From NCBI GenBank assembly GCA_037903475.1, contig JBAJFG010000011.1:947079-1011078 (forward strand): a stretch of 64,000 bases of DNA, in the 5' to 3' direction. A program made the position numbers and the translations under genes. Below are positions 48,201 to 59,152 of the stretch, piece by piece; the stretch's first letter is position 1, and the number at the start of each line of letters is the position of its first letter. The notes under the pieces are model-generated. The model was given only the letters and a program-made list of their open reading frames with translations. It had not been told where the DNA came from and made no database searches. Source of the DNA: Ancylostoma caninum (Eukaryota > Nematoda > Chromadorea > Rhabditida > Ancylostomatidae).

Positions 48201-51200
48201 AGGAAAACGATTAAAAAGCGGGTTTAGAGGCCATTTTGTAACATATTTCGTATACAGCTGGACTCAGCTCTTCGAGGAGATTCAAGATTCGCCAAAACCC
48301 CAAGCATGAAAATGAGATGATACACTGTTTCAAAAAAATAGAGGAGGTACCCCTTGTGGGAGAAAATGTAAGCACAAAAATTTCATGATATAATGAGGCA
48401 AAATCGTATAAACTAAGTTTTATCACTCACTCATGACCTGACCTACTTCGGTTTGCATGCCATGACGAAGATGCTGTAGGATCTGAAGATGGTATAGACA
48501 CTAGCCGATAAATTCGCCCTAAATTTTGAACGAGGCTGCTAGCGAATCGTTGGAGTTGTAGAAGATGGGTAGTGCATGCTCTACATGATTTTCCAGAAAG
48601 CCAATGGACTAAGACAAATTGCACTGATGTCCGCTGCCTTACCGTGTTACGGGTCTCCGCAACAACCGTAAATGTCCTTCGACTGGACCATCCCACCCTA
48701 AAATCCCACCAGAACTCAAAATGATATGATTCCTCATAATAAAAAATTCCAGTGGTACCCTACCTTCAAAAATGAAGGAGATGAGCCATTCTGAGCCACC
48801 CTACACTAGTTTTGTGGGCACGAGCCCCTACGAGCCTCAGCATTTCCTCTCATTCTTTTTTTTTTGAAACCTCAACTAAACTACCAACTTTGAGTGTCCT
48901 CTCACCGTGTAGTGTACAACCGGCAAGCTCCAACTCGTACGCTGACGAAGACCAACTCTTTTTCGATCGAAAAACTGCGCATTTCTTAAGTGATAGGAGT
49001 AGTTCTGAGGACACGATTTGTACTTTTCGCCATGTTTTCAGCAATAATCTATTTGTGAAATTTGCACCATTCTATCCCCAATATCTTGCGTACTGTTTTT
49101 TTTCCAGCCGGAAAACTGCTAAAGCTTCACATTTTTTCTGATGTTGCTATGCTCATATGTGCCCCGCAGGGCTGGAATTTATGAAACGATGAGAAAACAA
49201 ACCCATAGTGGTTGGCGCTGGTTATCCTACAGATTGTGTAATGCCAAGACACGCAATACGTGAAAGGTAAATTGCTAACCTGGTTTTGCCTGATTATGCG
49301 TTCATGAATCCCAGCCAAGAAGTGGCTCCAGAATAGTCCTCACGCTAATCTTCAAGTTTCTTGTTTGAGACTTCTTGTAGATTAGGTCCTGCTCATCTCC
49401 TTGCAGCTCCAATGGATGGCCTCGACCTTTCTTAGTCAGAGCCTATGGCAAGTGTGATTACAATGTACAGTGATCGAATTCCCGCACCGTCCTCATCAGG
49501 GCATTCAACTCGAGGATGGTTCAAATATGGTTGTTCAAACTCACATCGTGCGGCTTTTCTCATATTCTCATAGAGATGTTTGATTAAATACTATTTGTTA
49601 CGTGCGCAGCACTACCAACTTGATAGGCGTCCGATACTTTTTCCGCTGAGCTGATTCTACCTGAATGAGGAGTGAAAAAACAACAATCTACGCATATATC
49701 TTTTATTTGCTCCTTGAATGCCTGTGGAGCACCACCATTTAGGTGAGTGTCAGCGCTACCATCAAAGCGAACAACCTATTTTATCCGGAAATGTGCGCCA
49801 GATCAGAGTTCGAATGCGAAGACTACTGCGTTATGAGGTAAGAAGACTATCAGTATCACTAATTGAAGCAGGAAGGTAAACGCTCAACCCGCGCACGCTT
49901 TGGCGTGTTTTCGCATGGGACCGTGGTGAATTTCAAGAGCTTGGCATCTATGTTAGTATGACGTAGCAGTGGCAACGCGTTGCTGGCGCTGTCGCACCTT
50001 TCGTCGGCACACAGCTGCTATGTTCCAAAACAGTCGTAACTGGGGTTCTTCGCTACACTCCTCAAGAAGCTGCCGGCCGTTCACAGCGAATCTAGTCATG
50101 TCAAAGTACATAGGTTCAACATATCGCCGGCCCCTGTCATGCTATTAGTTTATGCAGCTCAACAGCTTGCGGACAGAACAGCGTAAAGAAAAGCAGTGCT
50201 TTTACTGTCGGCTTCGTTTGTGTGCCAACGCACCATCATCTAACCTTTTTTTTAAAAGAAACTATAACTATTACGGGAAATGCCTTGGCTTACGGTGTGC
50301 TTCGCGAAGGATTTGCTGGCACAGCTTAACCAGATCTGCTCCCTCCTTTACACTGTTTTTTATTCAGAGACAAGGGATGGGAGAACGGTCAAGCCTACGG
50401 CACGTTGAAAGGCTGCTTGTTTTCGTTTGGAAGTTTTGATGGTTTATGCGACTCTGTTAACATTAACTATCCATCCAGGGTGAGCACCACTATACGATTT
50501 CATACTCTCTTACCTTCTCCCTTCTCCACAACGCAGAAATCACTTAAGGCTGGTTGCAACGAAGGTCAAGAAGCCGCTGTGCTTATTTACAATGAGCGAA
50601 CTTGTAAAAATCCAACGATCGACAGGATTTGTTGGTCAGGCGATGACCCGGTAAGAAACTATCCTGTCTCCATCTTTTTTCCGATTGAAGCAAAAGAGAT
50701 GAAGACGAAATGAAAATAAGAAAATTGTCTAGGGAACTGGAGCAGATTATTCCTTTTTTTAGGGAGAGTGGGAAGCACAACTCGATATGCACGCATTTGC
50801 TTTCGTTCCATATTGGGCAACACTTTTTGTGTGCCAATTTATGGATCCCAATGGACAGATGATCGGATTCGACGTCTATGGAGGAAAATCTGGGAAAAGG
50901 GGAAAAAAGAACTTCTACTATGCAATCAGAGTGTGTTTTATTTCCTGTCAGCTTTATAATATTCAGTACTCAGAAGCGGCATCTTTTGCGTATTTCTCGT
51001 TTCATTTCCTGTCAGGACAACTTCACATTGAAAAGTATGCAACAACATAACGAGGCATGCCCTTCCACTGCGCTTCGCGATGCGAGATATGCGTCGCAGG
51101 CGGCAATATGGAAGATTCCTCACACTGAAAAAGGATTAAAACAAGAGAGCTGTTCCTCTAGACATGGTGCTGGTTTCTGAGCCGTTTTGGTAGCTGCTTA

Positions 51201-54200
51201 TGTTCACCACTCGTTTCCGAACGAGTCGTAAACCATCGATCTCATCCAGAGCACTTGCTGCAAGTGAATAATGCAAGTGATACCACCTTGCCCAAGGTCA
51301 CATTAGTGACGTGATGTTATAGCGATGTGGCTGCGGTGGAACCAGATTTATATCGGAATAACCACAAGCACACAAGGCTAGCGGTCATATTCAAAAGTAC
51401 CACACATACGGTATGGAAGTTGCGTCTTTTCAATTTTTATTCCTCATCCTATTCTTATTTGCAAAGTATCACATGAAAAGCGGTCTAAGCTTTCAAAATA
51501 ATCTTTGACCAAATGCTAAAGTACACGAAGATCTAGCGAAGCCCTGATCAAGGGTTGAAGTCCGAGTACGCAGCAAAGCAAGACGATCTCAGAACGTACT
51601 TAAATCTAAATTTGTTCATAATCAGAATGAAATCAGATGCCCGTGCTGAATGAATCATATTCAGAATGACGGCATCTACTACGGAGAAAAACGTGGGGAA
51701 GAGAATGAGTTGATCGAATCATGGAACACGCCTTGCATAGACGCTAGCGTGGAAAACATGGCACTGAAGGCTAGCTCAGTACCCACTGGAACCTGTGAGT
51801 CTTCACTTTATAGAGGGATGCAGAACATTTTTTCCATTCCACTAGACAAAAATGTGCGTAGATTTCTGTCAACAAACTTGAAAATTCTTGCTTTCTTTCG
51901 TAGTTGTACTCACTTGCGAACCCGTCATGAGAAACTGATGTAAGTGTACACAAATAGGTTTTTGACAATTACCACACGAATAGGAGAGAAAGGCTTCTTC
52001 AGCTTCCGTCCCTGCAGCAGCGTGTGGCAAACGAGTTGTTGGCTACTACACAGGATGGGGAACTCGAGAGGTAGGACGTATACTTTTACCAATCTTTTGT
52101 AGGAGGAAGAGGCTCACAGGTACTCTGTGCCTTTGCAAAGTTTTGCACGGTACGCTGCGAAACCCAGAGTATTGAACTTGAGACAAGAAGGTTTTGTTAC
52201 TGCATAGACAATGCTCCTGATACACATCGATTTCGGGTCCATGGGGTTATAAGCGCCGCTGTCGAACCGCAACGGGGCTAACCAGAACCAATGTAGCTTC
52301 TGCCGCCACATCAGAACTTTCTACTAACTCGACTGGCTTCAGCGAAACCTTATTTCTAAAAATCCTCTAACCCCCAATTATTTCAAAATACAAGCATCCC
52401 GCAAAATACAGGCATCCCAAGCAGTTTTCTAAGGTCTGTACAGTGATTGACGACTTTGCTTCAATTTCCACTGCAATCCATCGCCAAAACTGACGGTGTT
52501 GTGAATATGTGATCAACAGATTGGTGTGGGTCCTATCTGAAACATTTGAGAAAAGTCGTTAGGAAACAAATCTTGTTGAAACAATCATGGGCATAATTTG
52601 ATACAAAATCGTTGAAGGTGAGGGCCAGGAAGCACATAGACTCAGGTTTCTTATTTCTAAAAAACGTGGACCTATTGGTGATGTTCGGCTCGAGTTAGAC
52701 ATTTGCAGAGTAACTAGGTTACCCAGAAAGTAGCTATTCATGGGGGAACGCATATGTTAAACAAAAACTGTAAAGCTGGCCAGTTTGAAAATAATAAAAG
52801 ATTAAAATATTTGGAGAAAAAAGAACTTTTGTATTAGTTGCTCGACTAGCACCACACACGGTTGGTAACTGCTGTGTGGGACAAACGTCCCAGCATATCA
52901 TTTCTACAGAAAGTTTTGAGTGCACGAACAACATTCTCAACATGGAATTTATAGCGAACATACGAATTAATTGAGTGGGCGGATGACAATGAGAATGGAG
53001 AATGTGATTAGAAAACAGTTCATGCCTGGTCCATTCAAGGTCACCGAAGATCAAATTCGTCGCCTTACTCACGTGATATTTGCTTTCGTTGCCACCAAGC
53101 CCGATGGATCTATTGAATTTGGAGCCGTATCAGATGAGCCAGACCAGGGCGATGCAGCCGCAAAGGCAATGCAGCGATTCAATGATCTGCGTGCGGTTAG
53201 TGCCATTTTGCTCTCTATACTTTCCTGTACATTGTTCGAAACTTAATGCTTCAGAAAGTTCGCACAGCCAAGTCGGGCACAAAAATGCTTTTCGCCGTTG
53301 GTGGCTGGGAAAACTCGCAGTATTTCTCATCAATAGCTGCAGATCCCACAAAAAGGGCGAACTTCGTAAATCATGTAGCTAACTTCTTGAAAGACCAAAA
53401 GATTGACGGAGTTGACGTCGACTGGGAATATCCGGTAACAGGAGGTGCTACAGAGGGTATTCCAGCTGATAAACGTGAGCAGTTTTTATGACCTCTGCCA
53501 TTATTGAAGGCCAAGCAGTTATGAATCTTGCAGAAAACTACGTCACGCTCCTTAGCGATCTGCGAACACGGCTTACGAGCCTAGCAACAGAGCTGGGTAG
53601 GAGTGTACCCTACGAGATTTCGCTGGCAAGTGCAGCCGGGGAGTGGACGATTAGACCCGGCTACGATTTGAATGGTATCCTGCAATATGCCGACTTTATC
53701 AATGTCATGACATACGACTACTACGGCGCATGGGGAAGTCAATGGGGAGCGTACACTGGTAGGTGTCTAGTGTCACAGCGATGATTAAATTCATAAGTTT
53801 TCAGCGCACCTTTTTTGCCTCCATTCATCTCATCTCATACAGAACAAAGCTAACATGGATGCTGCCCACCGATTGGGTAGTTTTACTATTTCTGGACAGT
53901 GAATAGAACTAATATGAAGGAATAATATGGCTACGTACACAAGGAGAAAAATGCTGTTTGTTTGAAAATCCCGAAATGACGTAGTTGGTGCGACAAGAAG
54001 ATTGATGGGCGCCTGCATGCCTCTCTGTTACTCTCATTTATGAAACTTGGATGTGCGCTGAACGAATGCTTCTAGAGGAGCTTCCTTAGTTTTCCAGCAC
54101 AGCCGCCAATGGTCAAGGACAGGTTATTGACGTCGCGGTGGTGTTGCCGCGGCTGTGATCTTCCTTGTCGCCGCATAGCAAGGTGCGGCAGGGGAAACTG

Positions 54201-57200
54201 AGTGGAGTACCTCGTCTCTGGCTGACTTTTGCCCCGCCTTAACTGAACGCTTGGTTTTGGACAACATTTGAGTAAAAGGAAAAGGGAAGAAAGAAGAAAA
54301 AGTAGTCCAAGTGTATGAGAACTCGCATACATCAGTTGGAGTAGTATGCATTCTTTCCGTGTCGTCCGTCGACAATTTTTCCGCTCACTCACTTCTGGCA
54401 CGGTGCTGTCGCCGCCCTGGCCAAAATCTGAAAGCCTGACACCTCGAACAACGTTACAGCATTTATTGTAGTTCTAAGTCTACATTCCATCTCTCGCGAG
54501 TGCAGTTTCTACAATATCTCGAGCATTCAATAGTGAATGAAGGAAAAAGTTTCTCTTCGAGGCGGTGTTCCATCTCACTTTGATTCTGAGCTATTCACGA
54601 TTCTCAAGCACCTCAATGCGCTGATTGCAGTAATATACTGTGAAATGTTTTGAAACAATCAATTAACCGTTTTACCAGGTCCCAACCGATTGTGGTTTGT
54701 GTCAGTGTTCCGCGTTTGCGTGTCTGGCGCGTGGGACGAACGCCCCTTCCAAGGGTGCGACCGTTAGCTCTACACTGTTACGATCATTGCGGCACAAATA
54801 GATGGTTCTGCAGACATAATTTGGAATCCAGTTCTGGAAGATTATAAAGTCATTGGACCGGAAAAAGAAGGATCTGAACTCCTCTTACTTTTTTTCACTA
54901 ACGAAAGAATTTGTAAAAGGTATTTTGAGAGCTACAGGGATGTGTCCGAAAAGCATATACATTCGTGTGGCTCTAGGCTGACGGAATTAGGAAACACAAG
55001 GTGTAGCGAACGTGTTTCTATGTAGAAAATGTGGCTCTCTTCTCATCCACTACACAATAAATGTAACGTGAACTTTCTTGACTTCAAAATTCTATAATTC
55101 CCATGGTATTTGCACAATAAGAAAAGAAATACTTCTTGAACCACAGTTATCTGAGACATCGTAAGAAAGTGTAGTGCTCATTTCATATGGAAATACTGCG
55201 AAATAGATCGAAATTAAGGTCCGGCCTTTGATAAGAAGAACGCGGCTCACCGGTAAGGCGCGCGGTCGTCAATGGGTTAATATAACTTTAACATAATACT
55301 ATAACACTATTAAAACGGTAAGACTGAGTGTCATCTGATCAAGAAACGAAAAATATGGAATGAGATCCACGTACCAGAGCTGATTATTCTCGTACAAAAA
55401 AATGGCTCATGCTTCCTACGTGAGCATAAAACACTGGTACCAGCTGATTAAATCTGAGGGGCTCATAAATCCGTTGTAATCAAACAAAATTTTCTTAGGA
55501 CCACCTTCGCCCCTTTTCTATGGTAGCCCACCAGGATTTTCTGGAAAATTGAACGCAGATTTCACTATGAAGTACTATTCATGCCGCTCTGGAAAACCCA
55601 GCAAGCTGAACATGGGAGTACCATTCTATGGAAGGTTGGATGCAACAGGCATTTTCTTTTGAGGAGAAGTTTTATACTACATGTGAGAGGCCCTAGTAAA
55701 AAGCTTCGTTGAGAATATTCCCACTAGATACTGGGAAAACGTTGGCGCAGCAATTGACACCAATGATGAGATGTGGCGGACTGCTGATCCTGTTGGCGGA
55801 GCGTACCAAGGCGGTTATCTAGCATGGAAGGATATTCCGACGAATGGTTGGAATCGCGATTCGGCGAGCTTCCACGAAAAAACTAAGGTACAGTTCAATT
55901 ACCGAAACTCCCTTTTTATTGCGGCCTTCTTTACCTCTAATCTAAACCAGTAACAGGGCAATAGATTACGTCATTTTTCCGATGAAATGTGAACTCGCCT
56001 TTATTTAGGCTCCTTACATCTACGACTCGGGATCTCGCCGCTTTTTGGGCTTCGAAAATGTGCAGAGCTTGCAACATAAAGTCAACTATGCCATAGATAG
56101 GTAACTTCGTGATGTTAACTCTTCATTTTCCCAATACTGCTTAAATTATTAATCGAGACTCCTACTTTAAACGCTTTCACCTGCTGGTAATGTGTAGCGA
56201 ATGAAATTTAAACTCATTGTCAGGACTTCTTTCCAAATTATTTCCGCTATTGAAAAGTCCTTTGCCCATCTTTTTTTCTGGCATACCTTACAAGGGAAGT
56301 GCAACAGGCCAGACTCGCAAATCGGAATGAAACCTATCTGGCTGCTCACTGCGAGACTTTGTTGTCTCAAAGAGAGACAACATTTTAAAAATTCTTTCTG
56401 TTGTATATTGGACATTCCGTGCTCCCCGTTTCCGCGCTATGCTTCGTTACCCTTGGAAGGCGGCAGGGTATACTGATTTAGATCCAGGCTCTTTCCTCAC
56501 TCCAGTGGAAGCCTGCTTCCCCTCTGATCTCTGCAGTGAATGCGACTGTAATGATTGTAGCAGAATTTCTTTCATTGTCTGCGCGTATTGTTCTCACCGC
56601 TTTTGCTTTGAACACTTCATTGTCTGTGTGCACCGTTGCTGCCAGTAAATGCTTTCTCATTGACCATCCTTTTTTTGTTTTGAATGAAAATTTTACAATT
56701 TTCTAGCGACTCGAGGGAAAGCTGTACGATCACTAAACTACGTTCATAGCATAGTAGTTATTCTATAGCTAGTACGTCAGTAAAGACAAGTGTTGTCTTC
56801 TAGCCCTCCAAAATTGATTTCAATAACATAGGAGGAATAAAAAACAAAAATGCAAAACGAGTGTCAATGACGGGATCCAAACCCTCGACCTCCTGCCTAT
56901 CAGTCCGCATCCTCCCCACTCGGCCACATCGTCGCTGACGGACGAGTGCTGCAGCGCATATGGTACTGTGGTGGGATTTTTGTTTTTTGGAATCGAGGGC
57001 AATAATGAAATATATACTGTAACACCCTCTCCAACAAAGATTCAAGCCAGATAGGTTTCATCCCGATTTTCGAATATGGCCTCTTGCACTTCCCTTGTTA
57101 GATCTCTAGGAGGACCATGGAAGCAAGCTTGTTCTAGGAAATCATGATGAAAATTGGGAACAATGTCATTACATTCTTTTCTTAGTAAGGATTCTTTCAT

Positions 57201-57962
57201 TTGTTGAACTTGTCATCAAGTAAAGTACCTGGACTTCTGAGCATCATTTCCCCTCTTTTTGAGATCATTCTTCCTAGGAATCTCGGTGGCCTTATGATCT
57301 GGGCAATTGATCTGGACGACTACTACAATACCTTGCTGGATGTCGTCTCTTCCGCCGACCTTTGCTCCGGTGGAAGCGGTGACACTTCCAACTACCAATG
57401 TGTCCCCATTGAAGACATTCGGTGGTGGACACCGGAAAACAGCGGTCCCGATACGCAGGTACTAGTACTGCTTCTATCAAATGTATGTAATATTCGATAT
57501 CGCTCGCAGAGGGTCAATGCGGCAAGTCGGCACCACTTATAAATGGCTACTACCCCGTTTGTGACCCTGACGATCCTGGATATTCGTGTTGTGGTCCAGC
57601 TGGCTATTGTGGTTCCGGCCCGGAGTACTGCACTTGTGAGATGTGCGTCGACTATAGAACAAATCCACAAAAAATTCTGGATCCACCCACGCAGCCAACG
57701 AGGCCTATCCAGTGGTGAGTGCACTTATTAAGAACCTCAATCGTGCCACTATTAGCGGAAGTCTTCATATTTTAGGTATACTATGAATGCTCCCGAAGGT
57801 TATCGAGGGCGCTGTGGTTCATCTGTGCCAATGATCAACGGTCAAATAGCGATCTGCAATCCGGATGATCCATTTAAACACTGCTGCTCTAATGGAGGAT
57901 ACTGTGGGACCGGAGCGGAATACTGCGAGTGCAATGGATGTGTGGACTACAAAACCTCATGA
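36215..57962 (+). CDS. Secreted multi-LysM GH18 chitinase with hevein-type chitin-binding domains
   Basis: A chain of about 34 exons encodes about 1,524 residues. It would bind chitin through LysM and hevein-type domains and hydrolyse its beta-1,4 links through GH18, outside the cell. Order: signal peptide (1 to about 19), LysM units 1-2, Thr-rich linker (about 133-154), LysM 3-7 (to about 433), an unrecognised Cys-rich module (about 434-960), a short Ser/Thr/Pro linker, GH18 (about 985-1370) and two hevein-type domains (about 1396-1524). Every splice phase agrees except the exon ending near 51054, where only a GC donor keeps the frame. The start at 36215 gives a clean signal peptide behind a TATA box. 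Nematodes have LysM/GH18/chitin-binding proteins of this kind; fungal killer-type chitinases combine the same domains in another order. A two-gene reading is possible: exon 13 runs into an in-frame TGA at 44185-44187 if not spliced, and 45603 offers a new start. Exon limits are given in the part entries. Confidence 0.85.
36904..38645 (+). other. Intron 2 of the LysM-chitinase gene
   Basis: A 1.7-kb intron with no recognised element. Minus-strand frames (36843-37151, 37865-38295) lack any support as genes. Confidence 0.6.
39232..40128. mobile_element. TTAA-family piggyBac-like MITE in intron 4
   Basis: The ends read AGGCAGTGTCTCA and TGAGACACTGCCT, with TTAA at 39228-39231 and a decayed TCAA at 40129-40132. 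The interior carries Sal-type GTCGAC-rich inverted segments and a 27-bp tandem repeat (about 39811-39890, CAACTTGTTTGGCCAAAAG units, nearly three copies). Open frames inside come from these repeats. Confidence 0.8.
41173..42482 (+). other. Intron 7 of the LysM-chitinase gene
   Basis: A 1.3-kb intron. I see no transposon ends or exons in it. The open frames at 41665-42066 plus and 41702-42079 minus mirror each other and lack domains. Confidence 0.55.
45330..45552. repeat. Inverted repeat with about 45-bp GC-rich arms
   Basis: TGGCCCATCTGCGGCCTCGA at about 45327 matches the complement of sequence ending near 45552. The loop (about 45375-45505) holds a separate signal-peptide-like reading, ATG 45381 to a GTAAG donor at 45451 ([18 protein letters not shown]), whose phase does not fit the next exon. 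This may be a decayed element in intron 13. Confidence 0.65.
45603..45667 (+). CDS. Candidate alternative first exon with signal peptide
   Basis: The ATG sits in a favourable ACAAAATG context and encodes [20 protein letters not shown], a signal peptide or signal anchor, ending at GTCAGT in phase 2. That is exactly the phase needed to join the exon at 45776. It would give a secreted short form with the Cys-rich module, GH18 and hevein domains but no LysM, or mark the true start of a second gene. Confidence 0.45.
47906..48175. mobile_element. TTAA-family MITE copy in intron 18
   Basis: It begins TTAAAGACAGTCTCC, a decayed form of the AGGCAG terminus, and its body through about 48170 (GTGTCCGATCAATGAGATCA and neighbours) is the inverse of 34.64-34.90 kb. 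The right end is not clear. A G run lies at 48024-48040. Confidence 0.6.
48176..49742 (+). other. Remainder of intron 18
   Basis: No exon fits here in the required phase, and no further element ends are recognised. Confidence 0.5.
53759..55498 (+). other. Intron 28 of the LysM-chitinase gene
   Basis: A 1.7-kb intron between the MTYDYYG exon and the next GH18 exon. I see no transposon ends. Minus frames at 54072-54401 are not supported. Confidence 0.6.
56291..57097. mobile_element. PIF/Harbinger-like MITE in intron 31, 807 bp
   Basis: The ends read CAAGGGAAGTGCAACAGGCC and an inverted near-match, GGCCTCTTGCACTTCCCTTG, continuing inward over about 50 bp. TTA flanks both sides (56288-56290 and 57098-57100), the three-base duplication typical of PIF/Harbinger. 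It carries a tRNA-like sequence on its minus strand. Confidence 0.82.
56868..56940 (-). other. tRNA-like sequence inside the Harbinger-like MITE
   Basis: On the minus strand an A-box, TGGCCGAGTGG, is followed about 45 bp later by GGTTTGGATCC, one or two changes from a B-box. The acceptor arms AGCGACG and CGTCATT pair at most positions. The middle does not fold as a canonical anticodon arm, so it is probably a relic or a pol III-derived insert. Confidence 0.5.
57512..57962 (+). other. Part: two hevein-type chitin-binding domains (exons 33-34)
   Basis: Exons 57512-57714 and 57776-57962 each encode one eight-cysteine domain. The first reads [14 protein letters not shown] through [15 protein letters not shown]; the second [12 protein letters not shown] through [15 protein letters not shown]. 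The CC..xGYCG core and aromatic residues are those that hold chitin in ChtBD1/CBM18. A Pro/Thr linker joins them. The stop TGA is at 57960-57962. Hevein domains are mostly known from plants and fungi, so their presence in an animal chitinase is notable. Confidence 0.92.
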
Positions 57963-58003
57963 CACTCGCAATCCAGACTAAGAATGGTCATGCAGCTGCA
58001 TTA

Positions 58004-58009
58004 AATAAA
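58004..58009 (+). promoter_or_regulatory. Polyadenylation signal AATAAA of the chitinase gene
   Basis: The canonical hexamer lies 41 bp after the stop codon, the usual distance for a short nematode 3' UTR. Confidence 0.7.
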
Positions 58010-58430
58010 TATTTTGCCTTTCAAATAGAATACAAAGCAACTGAGAAGCTTCTTCATCACTATCCAACGATAATTTCTAATACATTGAGCAATGTTTTTC
58101 AGCTTTTTTCTGAAGCAAATTCTTGTGTTTCCTGTGGTCTTCGCGATTATCTGAAATATCTCATCCCCTTGCTCTCCCAAAGTACCTTGGTGGACACTTC
58201 CAACCCAGTTGGATCATGCCATGTTTTATCAGAAACGAGCTCTCTTCGTGAATAACGACTTCCTTCCCATGCAAAAAGCATTGTCATTCCCCAAGATTTC
58301 CTTCCCGGTTATGCTCACTGATTCGACAAGAGGTGCACACGATCTTTGATTTCTTTCGCTAAGCACTGTCGCGTCACAGCGTTCATCCTATTTCAAAGCA
58401 GCGTCTGCTTCCACAGAGTTAGGCCGGACA

Positions 58431-59117
58431 ATGTCCGAATCAGGCAAAAATCGAAAGAAAAAGGACGGAATTGAAGGTAAGAACGCTGCATTCGCGTTAT
58501 CTAGAATCATAGTGGATATAATTGCCTCAACGAGTACAATTATTGATTTTGTTGGACGCAGAGGACAATATAGGGATACAATACGAGTAGTGGTGAACGC
58601 ATAAATGCCCAAGGAGGGGGTGGGGTGATTGTGGGGAAAATCTGGAGCCTCCTCCTCTGAACTTTCTGCCCGCGGTGGACCCGCGGAATGAGGTCGATCC
58701 GCGGTGGATCCGTGGGTGCCCGCGGTGGGCAACTGGGAGTGACGTCATCCCCGCGGCATGCGCACACATGCTCGCGGTGGACCCGCACATGTCACGCGGT
58801 GGACCCGCAGTACATCCTCGGTGGAGCCGCACATGCCCGCGGTGGCGAACCGCGGATCCACCTCGGGCGTACCGCGGATCCAGCGCGGGCAGAAAGTTCA
58901 GAGTCAGGACTCAGACAGATAAATGAAATGGATAACTCTCACCTTACCGTTTTTGAGAAGCTTTTCCTTCCTCCTTTCTTGTTTGCACTACACTTTCGAC
59001 TACTTTTGGGTGTTTATCTTAAACTGTTGAAAATAGAGCCTCTTTCTTCTAGGCTTTAGTTGGATTGAACGACTATCAGTTCTGGCAGACCAAGACAAAT
59101 GGCTCGCTAATCAAGTA
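58431..59117 (+). CDS. Small two-exon candidate, unrecognised
   Basis: Exon 1 (58431-58476) encodes MSESGKNRKKKDGIE and ends at GTAAGA in phase 1. A second piece after TTCTTCTAG (from 59053) joins in phase, reads FSWIERLSVLADQDKW and stops at TAA around 59115-59117. The product is about 38 residues and highly charged. A GC-rich fold-back lies in the intron. It may be a real small gene or the N-terminus of the LINE relic that follows at 59153, since the sense and order fit a LINE ORF1 start. Confidence 0.3.
58656..58907. mobile_element. GC-rich fold-back element with CCGCGGTGGA motifs
   Basis: The ends are perfect inverted copies, CTCTGAACTTTCTGCCCGCG and its complement. Between them a CGCGGTGGACCCGC-like motif recurs about eight times with variants and both orientations near the ends. 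Overlapping open frames on both strands are due to this repeat. Confidence 0.7.
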
Positions 59118-59152
59118 GAGTAAACAGCTCCCCTGCAGTACCTGCGCAATCT

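Larger units (their letters stand above)
42922..51054 (+). other. Part: unrecognised Cys-rich module (exons 10-23)
   Basis: Exons: 42922-43016, 43180-43382, 43774-43828, 44137-44183, 45776-45876, 46179-46212, 46309-46438, 46496-46712, 47618-47712, 49743-49837, 50368-50479, 50537-50650, 50763-50930, 51016 to about 51054. Together they encode roughly 500 residues with spaced cysteines (for example [34 protein letters not shown]). It has no LysM or GH18 features and matches no domain I know. Exon 46179-46212 is only 34 bp. The ends at 45876 (GTGAGG) and 46712 (GTGAAT) were chosen to keep frame over stronger-looking neighbours. The last exon would otherwise read on to a stop at 51178-51180. Confidence 0.65.
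51665..57458 (+). other. Part: Ser/Thr linker and GH18 catalytic domain (exons 24-32)
   Basis: Exons: 51665-51794, 52003-52070, 53019-53195, 53255-53474, 53534-53758, 55499-55634, 55728-55887, 56009-56100, 57278-57458; all phases agree. The barrel begins [10 protein letters not shown], continues with [17 protein letters not shown], the catalytic [10 protein letters not shown] (catalytic Glu codon 53426-53428), [18 protein letters not shown] and [11 protein letters not shown]. All GH18 signature residues are present, so an active endochitinase is predicted, unlike the catalytically dead GH18 lectins. Exon 53255-53474 must be spliced at GTGAGC; reading on hits a stop within 20 bp. Confidence 0.92.
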
